64,000 bases of DNA from Luteimonas sp. RC10 (GCF_014192745.1 NZ_JACHYJ010000001.1:248001-312000), one strand, 5' to 3'. Shown: positions 43,082 through 51,733, numbered from the stretch's first letter. The notes: generated from the sequence alone by a model not told the origin. Translations and numbers: made by a program.

Positions 43082-45028
43082 CTACAGGATCGGCACCAGG
43101 CCCGCGCCGAAGGCGGTCGAGATCCGGGTCAGCAGGCTGCGCCAACCGAGGCTGACCTCGGGGAAGTCGCCGACCGGCACGTAGCAGGCACGAAAGCCGG
43201 GATCGTCGGGTGACAGCGGCGCCGGGCAATCGGGCCCGGGCCGGAACTCGTAGCTGGTCGCATAGCGTGTGGGCCACAGGTCGAACACCGGCAATCGCTC
43301 GGAGATCTTCGCCATCGTGTAGTCGATGCCGGAGAAGAACGGCGGCTTGTCGCGCCGGGCGATGGTCCACGAGTTCGCCGGCGCGATGTCGCGATGGATG
43401 CTCGCCGCCAGCCGGCGTGCGAAGGCAGGGTCGGCGATGACGATCGCACTTTCGGTGTTGAGCGTGTCGCCGCGCGGATCGAAGTTGTGCGTGCCGACGA
43501 CGCCGACCCGGTCGTCGATCACCATCGACTTGGCATGCAGCCCGACGCGCACGCCGGCGCGGTTGAGCGGCACGCGCCGGTTCACGCCGATGCCGGCGTA
43601 GCGCAGCGCCGAGTACTCGCGCGTGAGCGGCGGTGCGCTCTCGGGCCGGGCCGCAAGCGCGGCCTCGCGCGTCGTCGCCACGCCCTCCGCCCCGCTCTCC
43701 TCGATGTTGACGCTGCCATCGGCATTCCAGGAAATGCCGACCGCGCCGGTCGCCTCCAGGTCGATCGGCGCGTCCTCGGGAAACGGCTTGTACTCGTAGA
43801 TATGGAAGCCGAAATCGCGCAGATGCCGGCGCTTGTACTTGTAGGACAGCGCGTAGGTGATGAACGAATCGGTTGCCGCCAGGCTGTTGGTCGACACGGT
43901 GACCTGCGGCGGATCGGGCCGCTCGCGCAGGTCCGCAAACATCTGCTCGGCCGGTTTGGACAGCACCAGATACGGGGTCTGCAGCAGCACGTCGTGGTCG
44001 GCCGATTCGATCAGTTCGCGCAGCCGCGGCGTGGCGGCGGTGGCGTCCTGCGCGCGCTCGTGGTCGCGCTTGTGCTTGGCCGGCAGGTCGCCGATGAAGT
44101 CCACCTCGCCCACCTCGAGCGCGGCCGCGGCCAGACGCTGCTGCACCAGCACCGCATCGCTGGCGTCGGCCGAAACCGAGGCCACGCGCTCGGGCCGCGC
44201 ATAGTCCAGAAACGACACGTCGGGCACACCGCCGCGCAGCAACTGGCGGCCGACGTCGGTGAGTTGCTCGACCGGCGTGCTCAGTGACGACTGCCAGAAC
44301 GCCTCGAAGTTCTCGGCCATGTCGGCCACCACCGGACCGGCAACCAGGACGTCGCGGTCGCGGAAATTGAAGCTGTCGTTCCAGTCGAAATAGTCGTCCT
44401 GGTAGTTGCGGCCGCCGGTGATGCCGACCAGGCCGTCGACCAGCAGCGCCTTGCTGTGCATGCGCTGATTGAGCCGGCGCCAGCAACACGCCGCCGCCAG
44501 CGCATAGCGCGGATAACTGATGCGTGCGCGACCGAGCACCGGGTTGTAGATGCGCAGCTCGAAACCGACATGCGCGCCCGCCAGTGCGGTCAGGGTCTCG
44601 ACGGTGCGCAGCGCCGAGAGCTGGTCGACCAGCAGGCGCACGCGCACGCCGCGACGGGCGGCGGCCAACAGTTCCTCGAGCACCAGATGGCCCGAATCGT
44701 CCTCATCGAAGATGTAGGTCTGCACATCGAGCGTGTGCTGCGCGCCGCGGATCAGATCCAGCCGCGCGATCAGCGCATCCTGGCCGTACTCGAGCAACAG
44801 CGCCGAGTGACGCGGCGCCTCGGGCGCGCTGCGTGCGAAGGCGCGCACGCCCAGCTCGCGCAACGGCGACGGCGTCGCACAGGCGTCGGCACGCTCGCAC
44901 ACGATGGTGGTGTCGCGCGCCTCGATCGCGATCTGCGCCGCACGTTCGCGCTGCGCGGACGTGAGCGTGCTACAGGCGCCAGTGGCCAGCGTGGCCGCCA
45001 GCAGCAGGACTCGTCCGATCCAGCGCAT
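43082..45028 (-). CDS. Phospholipase D family protein (ClsC-like cardiolipin synthase)
   Basis: 648 residues. The N-terminus is a lipoprotein-like signal (LLLAATLATGACS, Cys at about 19). Two HKD motifs are intact: RMHSKALLVDG (His about 191) and GLHAKSMVIDD (His about 498), each followed by G-x-x-N. The length and the TYIFDEDDSG block match the ClsC subgroup, which condenses phosphatidylethanolamine with phosphatidylglycerol. A role in cardiolipin synthesis is likely, but other transphosphatidylations are possible. Its ATG overlaps the stop of the upstream YceI gene by one base. Confidence 0.88.
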   Translation of the reverse strand: MRWIGRVLLLAATLATGACSTLTSAQRERAAQIAIEARDTTIVCERADACATPSPLRELGVRAFARSAPEAPRHSALLLEYGQDALIARLDLIRGAQHTLDVQTYIFDEDDSGHLVLEELLAAARRGVRVRLLVDQLSALRTVETLTALAGAHVGFELRIYNPVLGRARISYPRYALAAACCWRRLNQRMHSKALLVDGLVGITGGRNYQDDYFDWNDSFNFRDRDVLVAGPVVADMAENFEAFWQSSLSTPVEQLTDVGRQLLRGGVPDVSFLDYARPERVASVSADASDAVLVQQRLAAAALEVGEVDFIGDLPAKHKRDHERAQDATAATPRLRELIESADHDVLLQTPYLVLSKPAEQMFADLRERPDPPQVTVSTNSLAATDSFITYALSYKYKRRHLRDFGFHIYEYKPFPEDAPIDLEATGAVGISWNADGSVNIEESGAEGVATTREAALAARPESAPPLTREYSALRYAGIGVNRRVPLNRAGVRVGLHAKSMVIDDRVGVVGTHNFDPRGDTLNTESAIVIADPAFARRLAASIHRDIAPANSWTIARRDKPPFFSGIDYTMAKISERLPVFDLWPTRYATSYEFRPGPDCPAPLSPDDPGFRACYVPVGDFPEVSLGWRSLLTRISTAFGAGLVPIL

Positions 45029-45651
45029 CAGTGCGACTCCACCGCCCGGATCCGCAGCGTGAAGCGGACCTGGTCGGACAAGGCGTAGCCCCAACGGTCC
45101 ATCGCATAACGACTTCTGCGCACATCGCCTTCGCCCACGACGTCGCAATCCACGGCCGGACGCGTGCACTGCGCCGGCGCGATCCGGAACGTCTCGCGCT
45201 GAGCAATGCCGCGAATGCTCAGCACGCCAGTCATCGCACCGCCCTCGCGCGCGAGCGTCGCCGGATAGGGATCGGACACGAACCGCACTTCGGGATGGCG
45301 CTCGACATCGAAGAAGCCGGCGCCCCGGGTGATGCGGGTGTAGCTGCGGCTGCCGACGATCTCCACCCCGCCGGTGGGCAGCGTCAAGCGCACCTGATGA
45401 CGCCCGTCGGGCAGCACCACGATCTCGCCGTGCCAATCGTCGAACCGGCCTTCGAGCTGCTGGCCCCAGCGCGTGCGCAGTTGGAAGCCGATGTCGGAGC
45501 GCGCGGTGTCGAGCACCAGCGCGCGGGTCTCACTCGCCAGCACCGGCGCGGCCGGGACCGCCGCCAACCACAGGCCGGCCGCCAGCAGCCACGGCATACC
45601 AGGCGAAGGCCCGCGGCCTGCGCGCGCACTGCGTCCCCGTGTCGTGGACAT
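45028..45651 (-). CDS. YceI-family periplasmic protein
   Basis: 207 residues from the ATG at 45651; a GTG at 45678 is also possible. A signal segment (about 19-40, LLAAGLWLAAVP, ending VLASE) precedes the lipocalin-like YceI fold: LDTARSDIGFQLRTRWG, DVERHPEVRFVSDPY and RETFRIAPAQC are family features. YceI proteins bind isoprenoids or long lipids in the periplasm. A pair of Cys (QCTRPAVDCDVV) may form a disulfide. It overlaps the downstream PLD gene by one base. Confidence 0.88.
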   Translation of the reverse strand: MSTTRGRSARAGRGPSPGMPWLLAAGLWLAAVPAAPVLASETRALVLDTARSDIGFQLRTRWGQQLEGRFDDWHGEIVVLPDGRHQVRLTLPTGGVEIVGSRSYTRITRGAGFFDVERHPEVRFVSDPYPATLAREGGAMTGVLSIRGIAQRETFRIAPAQCTRPAVDCDVVGEGDVRRSRYAMDRWGYALSDQVRFTLRIRAVESH

Positions 45652-45668
45652 CGTCCCGAACGTGACGC

Positions 45669-46145
45669 TCAGGGCCACCAGAACGCCGACAGGTCGGCGA
45701 CACCCGGCTCGACCGCGGCATCGTCGCGCAGGCTCAACACCGCGATGCCGCCGGGCGGCATGCCGCGGTAATCGCCCGACTGGCCGCTGTGCAGCAGCGC
45801 CGCGAGCCGCTCAAGGCCGGGGTTGTGGCCGACCAGCAGCAGCCGCCCGACCTCGCGATGGTCGTCGACCAGGCCGGCCAGCGTGCCGGGCGTGGCTTCG
45901 TAGATCGCAGGTTCCAGGCGCTGATCGACGTAGCCGACCACGCCCAGCACCGCTTCGAGCGTTTCGCGCGTGCGCCTGGCCGGCGAGCAGAGCACGCAGT
46001 CGGGGATCAGCGCCTTGTCGCGCAGCCAGCGCCCGGCGGCCTCGGCCTCGGCCAGGCCCTCGGCCGACAGCGGACGGTCGATGTCCGCCTGTCCGGGCAG
46101 CGCAGGGTCGGCGTGGGCGTGGCGGAGCAGGATCAGTTCGCGCAT
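45669..46145 (-). CDS. sixA: SixA-type phosphohistidine phosphatase
   Basis: 158 residues. LILLRHAHAD carries the R-H-G-like motif with the catalytic His (RHAHA, as in SixA). SAEGLAEAEAAGRWL, SPARRTRETLEAVL and VGHNPGLERLAALL complete the histidine-phosphatase core. SixA removes phosphate from phospho-His in histidine-phosphotransfer proteins such as ArcB or the PTS-Ntr protein NPr. A hybrid kinase is in this window but not adjacent. The stop lies 17 bases from the YceI start. Confidence 0.88.
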   Translation of the reverse strand: MRELILLRHAHADPALPGQADIDRPLSAEGLAEAEAAGRWLRDKALIPDCVLCSPARRTRETLEAVLGVVGYVDQRLEPAIYEATPGTLAGLVDDHREVGRLLLVGHNPGLERLAALLHSGQSGDYRGMPPGGIAVLSLRDDAAVEPGVADLSAFWWP

Positions 46146-46187
46146 GAGCGTGGCGGTCTCGTCGTCGGGTCGGGATCGGGTGCGCGA

Positions 46188-46820
46188 TTACTTCTTCAGC
46201 CACTTCAGCAGCGGCGTCCAGTCATCCTGATGCTCGCGCACCTGCGCCGAATGGTAGTCGAACAGGCTGCGGCCCAGCCCCACGAGCATGACGTAGGCCT
46301 GGCTGTCGCGCAGCTGCGCGACCACCGGATACGGCCATTGCGCGAGCAGATCGAGCGCCTGCTGCGAGGCGTTGGTCCACGGCCGCAGCCGATTGGCGAC
46401 CAGGCCCACGCGGGTATTGCCGCGGCGCACTCGCGCGTGGCGGGCGAGCGTGTTGAGGAAGCCCACCGTCGCATCGATGTCGAGCGCCGACGGCAGCACC
46501 GGCACCACGATCGCGTCGGCGGCTTCCAGATAGGCGTCGAGATCGTCGGCCATCGCACCGGCGGCGGCATCGATGACCAACCGCGTCGTGCCCTCGGGGA
46601 TCGCCGCCAGCACCTTGCGGTGCCGCGCGCTGCCGTCGATCGGCAACACCGCGCTGTCGAGCCCGGCGCGGCGTTCGGCCCAGCGCGTGGACGAGTGCTG
46701 CGGGTCGGCATCGACCAGCACGGTCGACTCGCCCGCCAGCGCCGCGTGCGCGGCGAGATGGGTGGCGATCGTGGTCTTGCCGACGCCGCCCTTGGAACTG
46801 GCCACCAGCACGGTCTTCAT
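46188..46820 (-). CDS. ParA-family ATPase (orphan)
   Basis: 210 residues. MKTVLVASSKGGVGKTTIA is the deviant Walker A with the signature Lys. VLVDADPQHSS (Walker A') and RLVIDAAAGAMADDLDAY (Walker B region) follow. The small size and missing HTH fit the short ParA/MinD-like group. No parB, parS-like run or chemotaxis gene is adjacent; the neighbours downstream are sixA, YceI and PLD. Its cargo is unknown. The start at 46820 begins exactly at the conserved MKT; an earlier frame start would add 47 unrelated residues. Confidence 0.9.
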   Translation of the reverse strand: MKTVLVASSKGGVGKTTIATHLAAHAALAGESTVLVDADPQHSSTRWAERRAGLDSAVLPIDGSARHRKVLAAIPEGTTRLVIDAAAGAMADDLDAYLEAADAIVVPVLPSALDIDATVGFLNTLARHARVRRGNTRVGLVANRLRPWTNASQQALDLLAQWPYPVVAQLRDSQAYVMLVGLGRSLFDYHSAQVREHQDDWTPLLKWLKK

Positions 46821-46951
46821 CGAAGTCTTCCGCAGGTCCGGTCGATGCCAGCGTACACCGGCGAGCGGACGGGCGTGTGTGGAGCCCCGGCCAGGCCCGA
46901 ACGCAGTCGATTGCGGCGCATCGGTCGCCATACCCATGCCATCGGTCATGG

Positions 46952-46996
46952 TTGACGACAACTGTCGTCACGCCTAGCCTGACGACATCTGTAGTC
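46952..46996 (+). promoter_or_regulatory. blaI promoter with two BlaI/MecI/CopY-type operators
   Basis: TTGACG (46952-46957), 17 bases, TAGCCT (46975-46980) is a plausible promoter. Operator 1: TGACGACA-AC-TGTCGTCA (46953-46970), perfect arms, overlaps the -35. Operator 2: GACGACA-TC-TGTAGTC (46981-46996), one mismatch, covers the expected start site. Both fit the ACA-N2-TGT core of BlaI/MecI/CopY boxes. Confidence 0.75.
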
Positions 46997-47012
46997 AACC
47001 CGGGACACCACG

Positions 47013-47399
47013 ATGGCCAGATCCACGATCGGAGACCAGGAGCTCGCCTTGCTCCAGTCGATCGGACAGCAAGGCGATGCGACGGTCGGCGAGGTCGCCG
47101 CCGACTTCGGCGAGGCGCGCGGCCTGGCGCGCTCGACCGTACTCACAATGATGGAGCGGCTGCGCGCCAAGGGCTATCTGCGGCGCCACCGCGTCGACGG
47201 CGTCTATCGCTATGCCGCCACGCGCGGCGAGGACGACGTGGTGCAGGGCGCGGTCGCGGCCTTCGTGGAGAAGACCCTGCAGGGCTCGGTCAGCCCGTTC
47301 GTGGCGTTCATGTCCAAGCGCGGCAAGGTCAGCGACGACGAACTGGCCGAACTCGAAGCGCTGGTCGAACGCCTGCAATCTGAACGCCGGGAGGACTGA
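47013..47399 (+). CDS. BlaI/MecI/CopY-family transcriptional repressor
   Basis: 128 residues. The winged helix is clear: ELALLQSIGQQGDATVGEVAADFG, ARSTVLTMMERLRAKGYLRRH and the wing GVYRYAA. The C-terminal helix (EDDVVQGAVAAFVEK, then DELAELEALVERL) serves for dimerisation. Such repressors are inactivated by cleavage triggered by a partner M56 membrane protease, which here begins two bases after this gene. The upstream palindromes match a BlaI-type site. The visible target is its own operon; other targets need a genome scan. Confidence 0.92.
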   Translation: MARSTIGDQELALLQSIGQQGDATVGEVAADFGEARGLARSTVLTMMERLRAKGYLRRHRVDGVYRYAATRGEDDVVQGAVAAFVEKTLQGSVSPFVAFMSKRGKVSDDELAELEALVERLQSERRED

Positions 47400-47401
47400 G
47401 C

Positions 47402-49243
47402 ATGGACACCACGATCGCGATGCTGCTCGAGCGCCTGACCACGACCAGCCTGCATACCTTGGTGCTCGCCACCGTGGTCTGGGGCCTGTGCCGCTGGCTG
47501 CCGCGGCTGCCCGCCGCCAGCCAATGCTGGCTGTGGTGGCTGGTGGGCCTGCAGGCCGTGCTGGGCCTGGCCGTCGGCCCGATGGAACTGGCGTGGCTGC
47601 CCGCGGCCGTCCCACCGCCGCCGATGCCGGCACTGGCGCTGCCGGCCAGCGACGTCGCCATCGTCGCCGTGCAGGCGCCGCAGGTCGCCGCACCGCTGTG
47701 GCCGATCGCGATCGCAGCCCTGTGGGCCGCCGGTGTCCTGGTGATGACCATCGGCACGCTGCGCGGCTGGCGCGACGCCCGCACTCTGGTCCGCAACGCG
47801 CGACCCTGCACCGATGCCTCGCTGACCCAGGCGCTGGCGCTGGCCTGCGAGGCCCACGGCCTGCGCCACACCCCGACACTGCGAATCTCCCCCCGCATTG
47901 CATCGCCGCAACTGGTCGGTGCCCTGCGCCCGACCCTGCTGCTGCCCGAGCGCACCGCGCTCGACAGCGACGAGCTGGACATGGCGCTGACCCACGAACT
48001 GGTCCATCTGCGCCGTGGCGACCTGTGGCTGGGCTGGGTCCCGACGCTGGCGCGTCACCTGCTGTTCTTCCATCCCCTGGTGCATCTGGCCGTGCGCGAG
48101 TACGGCATCGCCCGCGAGGCCGCCTGCGACGCCGCGGTGGTCGCCGGCGACCATCGCTGCCGGCACGGCTACGGCCGCCTGCTGGTGCGCCTGGGCGTCA
48201 CACCTGGCCGGCCCGCCTGCCTGGCCAGTGCATCGCCCACCTTCCTGAGCCTCAAGCGGAGACTGACCATGCTGCAGACCACGCATTCCTCCTCGCGCCT
48301 GGGCGCATCGCTGCTGCTGCTCGGGGTCGCCGTCGCCGGCGTGCTGCCGCTACGGTTGGTCGCAGCGCCCGCCGCCTCCGCCGTGCCCCCGGTGCCGGCC
48401 GCAGCCGCGACCCCCAACCGCCCGGTGCTGCCGGTGGCGCCGGCAGCGCCTGCACGCCCGGCAGTCACCGCAGCGGTGGCCGCCGCGCTCAGCGCGGAAG
48501 AGGTCGCCGAGATCGCTGCCGCCGCGGCGCAAGAGGCCGAGGCCGCAATCAGGTCGGTCGACATCGCCGCGATCACGGCCGCCGCGACGTCCGAAGCCCT
48601 GGCCGCCGCCGCACCCGCGATCGCCTCGTCGGTCGCCTCGGCGACGACGGTCGGCAACCGCCAGATCCAGATCTCCGGCCGCACGTCCCAGGCCTATGTG
48701 CGGAGCCGCGGCGGCGCCGATTTCGCCATGAGTGGGTCGACGGAGGATTTCGAAGAGGCCAAGCGCCAGACCGGCAGCGGCGATGCGCTGTGGCTGCGAC
48801 GCGGCAACGACCGCTATCTGATCCGCGACCCCGCCACCCTGCGCCGCTTCGACACGCTGTTCGAACCCGTCGCCCGCCTCGGCCGCGAGCAGGGCGAGCT
48901 GGGCAAGCAGCAAGGTCGGCTGGGCGGGGAGCAAGGCCGGCTCGGCGCCGAGCAGGGCGTTCTGGGCCAGCGGCAGGCCCGCCTGGCCACCGCCGCCGCG
49001 CAGCGCGCACTGGCCGGCGACGGCGACGTGCCGGCCAGCGAACAGCGCGACCTCGACGAGATCGCCGCCCGCCAGCGCGAGCTCGGCGACCGTCAACGTG
49101 CGCTGGGCCAGCAGCAGGCCGAACTGGGCCGCCAACAGGGCGCGCTCGGGGAGCGCCAGGCCGAGGCCAGCCGCCAGGTCGAAGCGGCGCTGCCGCGCCT
49201 GCTCGACGACGCACTGGCCGCCGGCAAGGCGCAGCGGCTGTAA
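47402..49243 (+). CDS. M56 (BlaR1-like) membrane metallopeptidase with repeat tail
   Basis: 613 residues. The N-terminal part has hydrophobic helices at about 12-30, 38-58 and 95-115. The zinc motif is HELVHLRRGD (His198, Glu199, His202), followed by AREAACDAAVV with the third ligand Glu. One more helix (about 300-325) leads to a periplasmic part that lacks any penicillin-binding sensor domain. It holds an Ala-rich stretch, a GRTSQAYVRSRGGADF segment, and two arrays of a seven-residue L-G-x-x-Q-x-x repeat at about 493-528 and 557-596, probably coiled-coil. BlaR1 relatives cleave BlaI in response to a signal; the stimulus here is unknown. Confidence 0.88.
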   Translation: MDTTIAMLLERLTTTSLHTLVLATVVWGLCRWLPRLPAASQCWLWWLVGLQAVLGLAVGPMELAWLPAAVPPPPMPALALPASDVAIVAVQAPQVAAPLWPIAIAALWAAGVLVMTIGTLRGWRDARTLVRNARPCTDASLTQALALACEAHGLRHTPTLRISPRIASPQLVGALRPTLLLPERTALDSDELDMALTHELVHLRRGDLWLGWVPTLARHLLFFHPLVHLAVREYGIAREAACDAAVVAGDHRCRHGYGRLLVRLGVTPGRPACLASASPTFLSLKRRLTMLQTTHSSSRLGASLLLLGVAVAGVLPLRLVAAPAASAVPPVPAAAATPNRPVLPVAPAAPARPAVTAAVAAALSAEEVAEIAAAAAQEAEAAIRSVDIAAITAAATSEALAAAAPAIASSVASATTVGNRQIQISGRTSQAYVRSRGGADFAMSGSTEDFEEAKRQTGSGDALWLRRGNDRYLIRDPATLRRFDTLFEPVARLGREQGELGKQQGRLGGEQGRLGAEQGVLGQRQARLATAAAQRALAGDGDVPASEQRDLDEIAARQRELGDRQRALGQQQAELGRQQGALGERQAEASRQVEAALPRLLDDALAAGKAQRL

Positions 49244-49307
49244 CGGTCCGTCCCTGGCGAGAGAGAAACCGCCCGCTTGCGGAAGGCCAGCATCCTCTGG
49301 CCTCCAC

Positions 49308-49343
49308 GCCCCCACCCAACCCGCCCTCGCAAGCGAGGGAGGG
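49308..49343. repeat. Dispersed intergenic repeat, short copy
   Basis: CCCCCACCCAACCCGCCCTC then GCAAGCGAGGGAGGG: the G-tract end is partly eroded, but the hairpin CCCTCGC/GCGAGGG is intact. It lies between the M56 gene and the next gene. Confidence 0.6.
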
Positions 49344-49473
49344 CCTTGCGCAGCGGCCGGCTGGGAGCAACAGCGTGTCCACGACGCACGCAGTGTCGGC
49401 CCCTCACTGACGACGTACGATGCCGCGACCCGGCAGATGGGCCGGCGACGAGGCACTGTGCGCCAGGAGTGGG

Positions 49474-50004
49474 ATGACACGGACGAGCAAACTCGCATTC
49501 GGCGCGGCCGGGATCGCACTGCTGCTGGCCAGCGGCTGCACGCACCGCAGTCACCATGTCGATCGACAGCTGCTGCTGCCGCTGGGCGCGGCCACCTACA
49601 CGACGACGTCGACACAGCGGTTCCTGATGGCGACGGCGCTCGACGATCCGATGCCGGCATTTCCGACCGATGGCCTCGCCGAACCCCCGCTACGGCTGTG
49701 CGCGTCGTTCACCGTCGATGTCGACGGCGCGGTGCGCGATATCGTCATCGAGCCGGCCCTGGCAGGCTGCGATCGCGGCGACACGCCCGGTATCGCGCCG
49801 TTCGCTCACGCGGTGGACGCCGCATTGACGCGTTGGTCGTTCATTGCGGCGGCGATCTGTACCTTTCCAGACGCGGCGGCCGCCGACGGCGATCCGGACT
49901 GTCGCGGCGACGACGCGGTCGCCGTCGCCGTGCCGGTGCGTCTGACCTACGCGTTCGTGTTCGACGCACACACCGTGCGCGGGCGTGCGATCAGACGCGA
50001 CTGA
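49474..50004 (+). CDS. TonB C-terminal-like lipoprotein
   Basis: 176 residues. A signal with lipobox (ALLLASGC, Cys at about 22) is followed by a domain resembling the TonB C-terminal fold: a P-x-[FY]-P opening (MPAFPTDG), SFTVDVDGAVRDIVIEPA, PFAHAVDAALTRWSF and a terminal VPVRLTYAF strand. Cys pairs (GCDRGD, AICTFP, DCRGDD) are additional. AGGAGT precedes the ATG. M56/BlaI loci in this bacterial group often carry a TonB-like partner, so a link is plausible, but a repeat separates the two genes. Confidence 0.6.
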   Translation: MTRTSKLAFGAAGIALLLASGCTHRSHHVDRQLLLPLGAATYTTTSTQRFLMATALDDPMPAFPTDGLAEPPLRLCASFTVDVDGAVRDIVIEPALAGCDRGDTPGIAPFAHAVDAALTRWSFIAAAICTFPDAAAADGDPDCRGDDAVAVAVPVRLTYAFVFDAHTVRGRAIRRD

Positions 50005-50025
50005 CCACGCACGCAACGCGACGGA

Positions 50026-51066
50026 TCAGCGCATCGGTTGCCAGTCCGCCGGCGGCGTCACCGGCACGCCCGCCTCCTGCAGCACGCGCTCGACCAGCGC
50101 GACCTCGCTGCGGATCGACGGGTCGGCGAGCAGACGCACGAGTTGCGCGGCGCCGTCGCGCGGCTGCGACCCGGCGATGCGCCCCCATTCGAGCATCTGC
50201 CAGTCGAGCGTGCGCTGGCGCGACTGCGCATCGCGCCGCTCGGCCGCGGTCGATGCGGTGCGCGCCAGCAGTTCGAGACCGAGCATGCGGCCAAGCTGCG
50301 TATCGGCGGTGTCGGCCATCAGCGTGCCGATATGGCGGCAATCGCGCAGACGGGCGGCATCGCCGCGCAGCGCATCCGGCGTGCAAGCCTGCAGCATCGG
50401 CGCCAGGCCCGGCGGCGGGAACGCGGCCCACAGCGTCATCGCAATCGTCGCCGCGTGCTCATCGGCGATGTAGTCACCCGCATCGGCGAGGGCCGCACGT
50501 TCGGTCGCGGTCGGCGGGTGGCGCAGCAGCGCAGCCTGGATCCAGCGGACCTGCTCGAGCATGCCCAGGTCGAAGCGGCGCGCAGCGCGCGCATCGGCCA
50601 GCAGCGTGTCGATACGGCCGCCCCGATACAGCAGCGGTGCAAGGTTCTCCGGGTCGGCGCCGAGCCAGCGCTGCGCCGCGCGCAGGCGAAGCGGGGCGTC
50701 GCCGCCGGCCATCAGCAGCGCATTGGCGAGCGCATCGTCACCGGCCTTGTCCGCCGCGCTGCGCCGCCAGGCGTCGGCTTGCGCGTCGGCCGGCGCCGCC
50801 GACGACGGTGCGTCGTCATCGCGCGGTGTATGGCCGGCCATCGTGGTCGCCGAGCGCAGCATCGCCGCCAGAGCGAGATCGCGCGGCTGCCCGCGTTCGG
50901 CAACCGCGGCGGCGCTGCGCTGCAGCCAGTCGGTCCAGGCGCGCTGTTCGGCCTGCGAGGGCGCCTCGGCCTGCGGCGCCTCGTCGAAGCGCGTGTACGG
51001 CGCCTGGGCTTGGGCGGCGGGAATCGCGAACGTCGCGATCAGGACGGCGAGCAGCATGGGGCGCAT
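50026..51066 (-). CDS. Periplasmic helical-repeat protein of unknown function
   Basis: 346 residues from the ATG at 51066, which has GGAAG six bases upstream; an ATG 24 bases earlier is possible. A signal peptide (LLAVLIATFAIPAAQAQA) precedes an almost entirely helical chain, with segments such as AAQRWLGADPENLAPLLYRGG resembling superhelical repeats. Two Cys are visible (ACTPDAL and RDCRHIG). No known domain. It is convergent with the TonB-like gene (21 bases apart). Confidence 0.65.
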   Translation of the reverse strand: MRPMLLAVLIATFAIPAAQAQAPYTRFDEAPQAEAPSQAEQRAWTDWLQRSAAAVAERGQPRDLALAAMLRSATTMAGHTPRDDDAPSSAAPADAQADAWRRSAADKAGDDALANALLMAGGDAPLRLRAAQRWLGADPENLAPLLYRGGRIDTLLADARAARRFDLGMLEQVRWIQAALLRHPPTATERAALADAGDYIADEHAATIAMTLWAAFPPPGLAPMLQACTPDALRGDAARLRDCRHIGTLMADTADTQLGRMLGLELLARTASTAAERRDAQSRQRTLDWQMLEWGRIAGSQPRDGAAQLVRLLADPSIRSEVALVERVLQEAGVPVTPPADWQPMR

Positions 51067-51109
51067 CGGGGACTTCCGGATGTCGGTCATCGGGGCAGGA
51101 TACGCGGTG

Positions 51110-51716
51110 TTCCCTTGCCCCCGCCTCGCGGGGACATTGCGCCCCTCATGGGTGAAAAGCGGGATGGGCGCACGTTCCCGCCGTGAAACCGCCCCCACCC
51201 GACGCGCTGCGCGCGTCGACCTCGCCCCGCACGCGGGGGAGGTGCGCGATCTTCGGGCGAGTGATGGATTGCAGTGCTGTACTTACGACGCGGCACACTC
51301 CCTTCGGCCGCGGCCGCGCTGCGCTCCCTCCCCCGCACACGGGGCATTGCGCCCTTCACGGGTGGAGGGCTGGGGTGGGGGCCATCGGCCGAGGGCACGT
51401 TTGTTTGGATGTCGGTAAAGCCCCAGCCCCCACCCGCCGCGCTGCGCGCGTCGACCTCGCCCCGCAAGCGGGGGAGGTGTGGAGATCTGCGGGCGAGTGA
51501 TGGATTGCAGCGCGGTGTGCCTGCCACTGCGCATTGCGCCTTCAGCCGCGCAGTGCTGCGCTCCCTCCCCCGCACGCGGGGCATTGCGCCCTTCACGGGT
51601 GGAGGGCTGGGGTGGGGGCGATCGGCGGAGAGGCACCTCGTTCGGAAATCGGAACAGCCCCAGCCCCCACCCGCCGCGCTGCGCGCGGCGACCTCGCCCC
51701 GCACGCGGGGGAGGTA
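51110..51716. repeat. Tandem array of the dispersed repeat, period about 236 bp
   Basis: The CCCCCACCC block starts at 51192, 51427 and 51664 (periods 235 and 237). The CTCCCTCCCC block at 51323 recurs at 51560 (period 237). Each unit carries GTCGACCTCGCCCCGCAnGC-type, GCGGGGGAGG and CACGGGTGGAGGGCTGGGG segments. About 2.4 units fill most of the 667-base gap between the helical-repeat gene and ggt; no gene is supported inside. Confidence 0.8.
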
Positions 51717-51733
51717 TGGGCGTCGACCGCCGC

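Noticed and set aside
51110..51716. The tandem repeats considered as a CRISPR array
   Set aside because: Period near 236 bases, internal hairpins and no unique 30-base spacers; no cas genes nearby.
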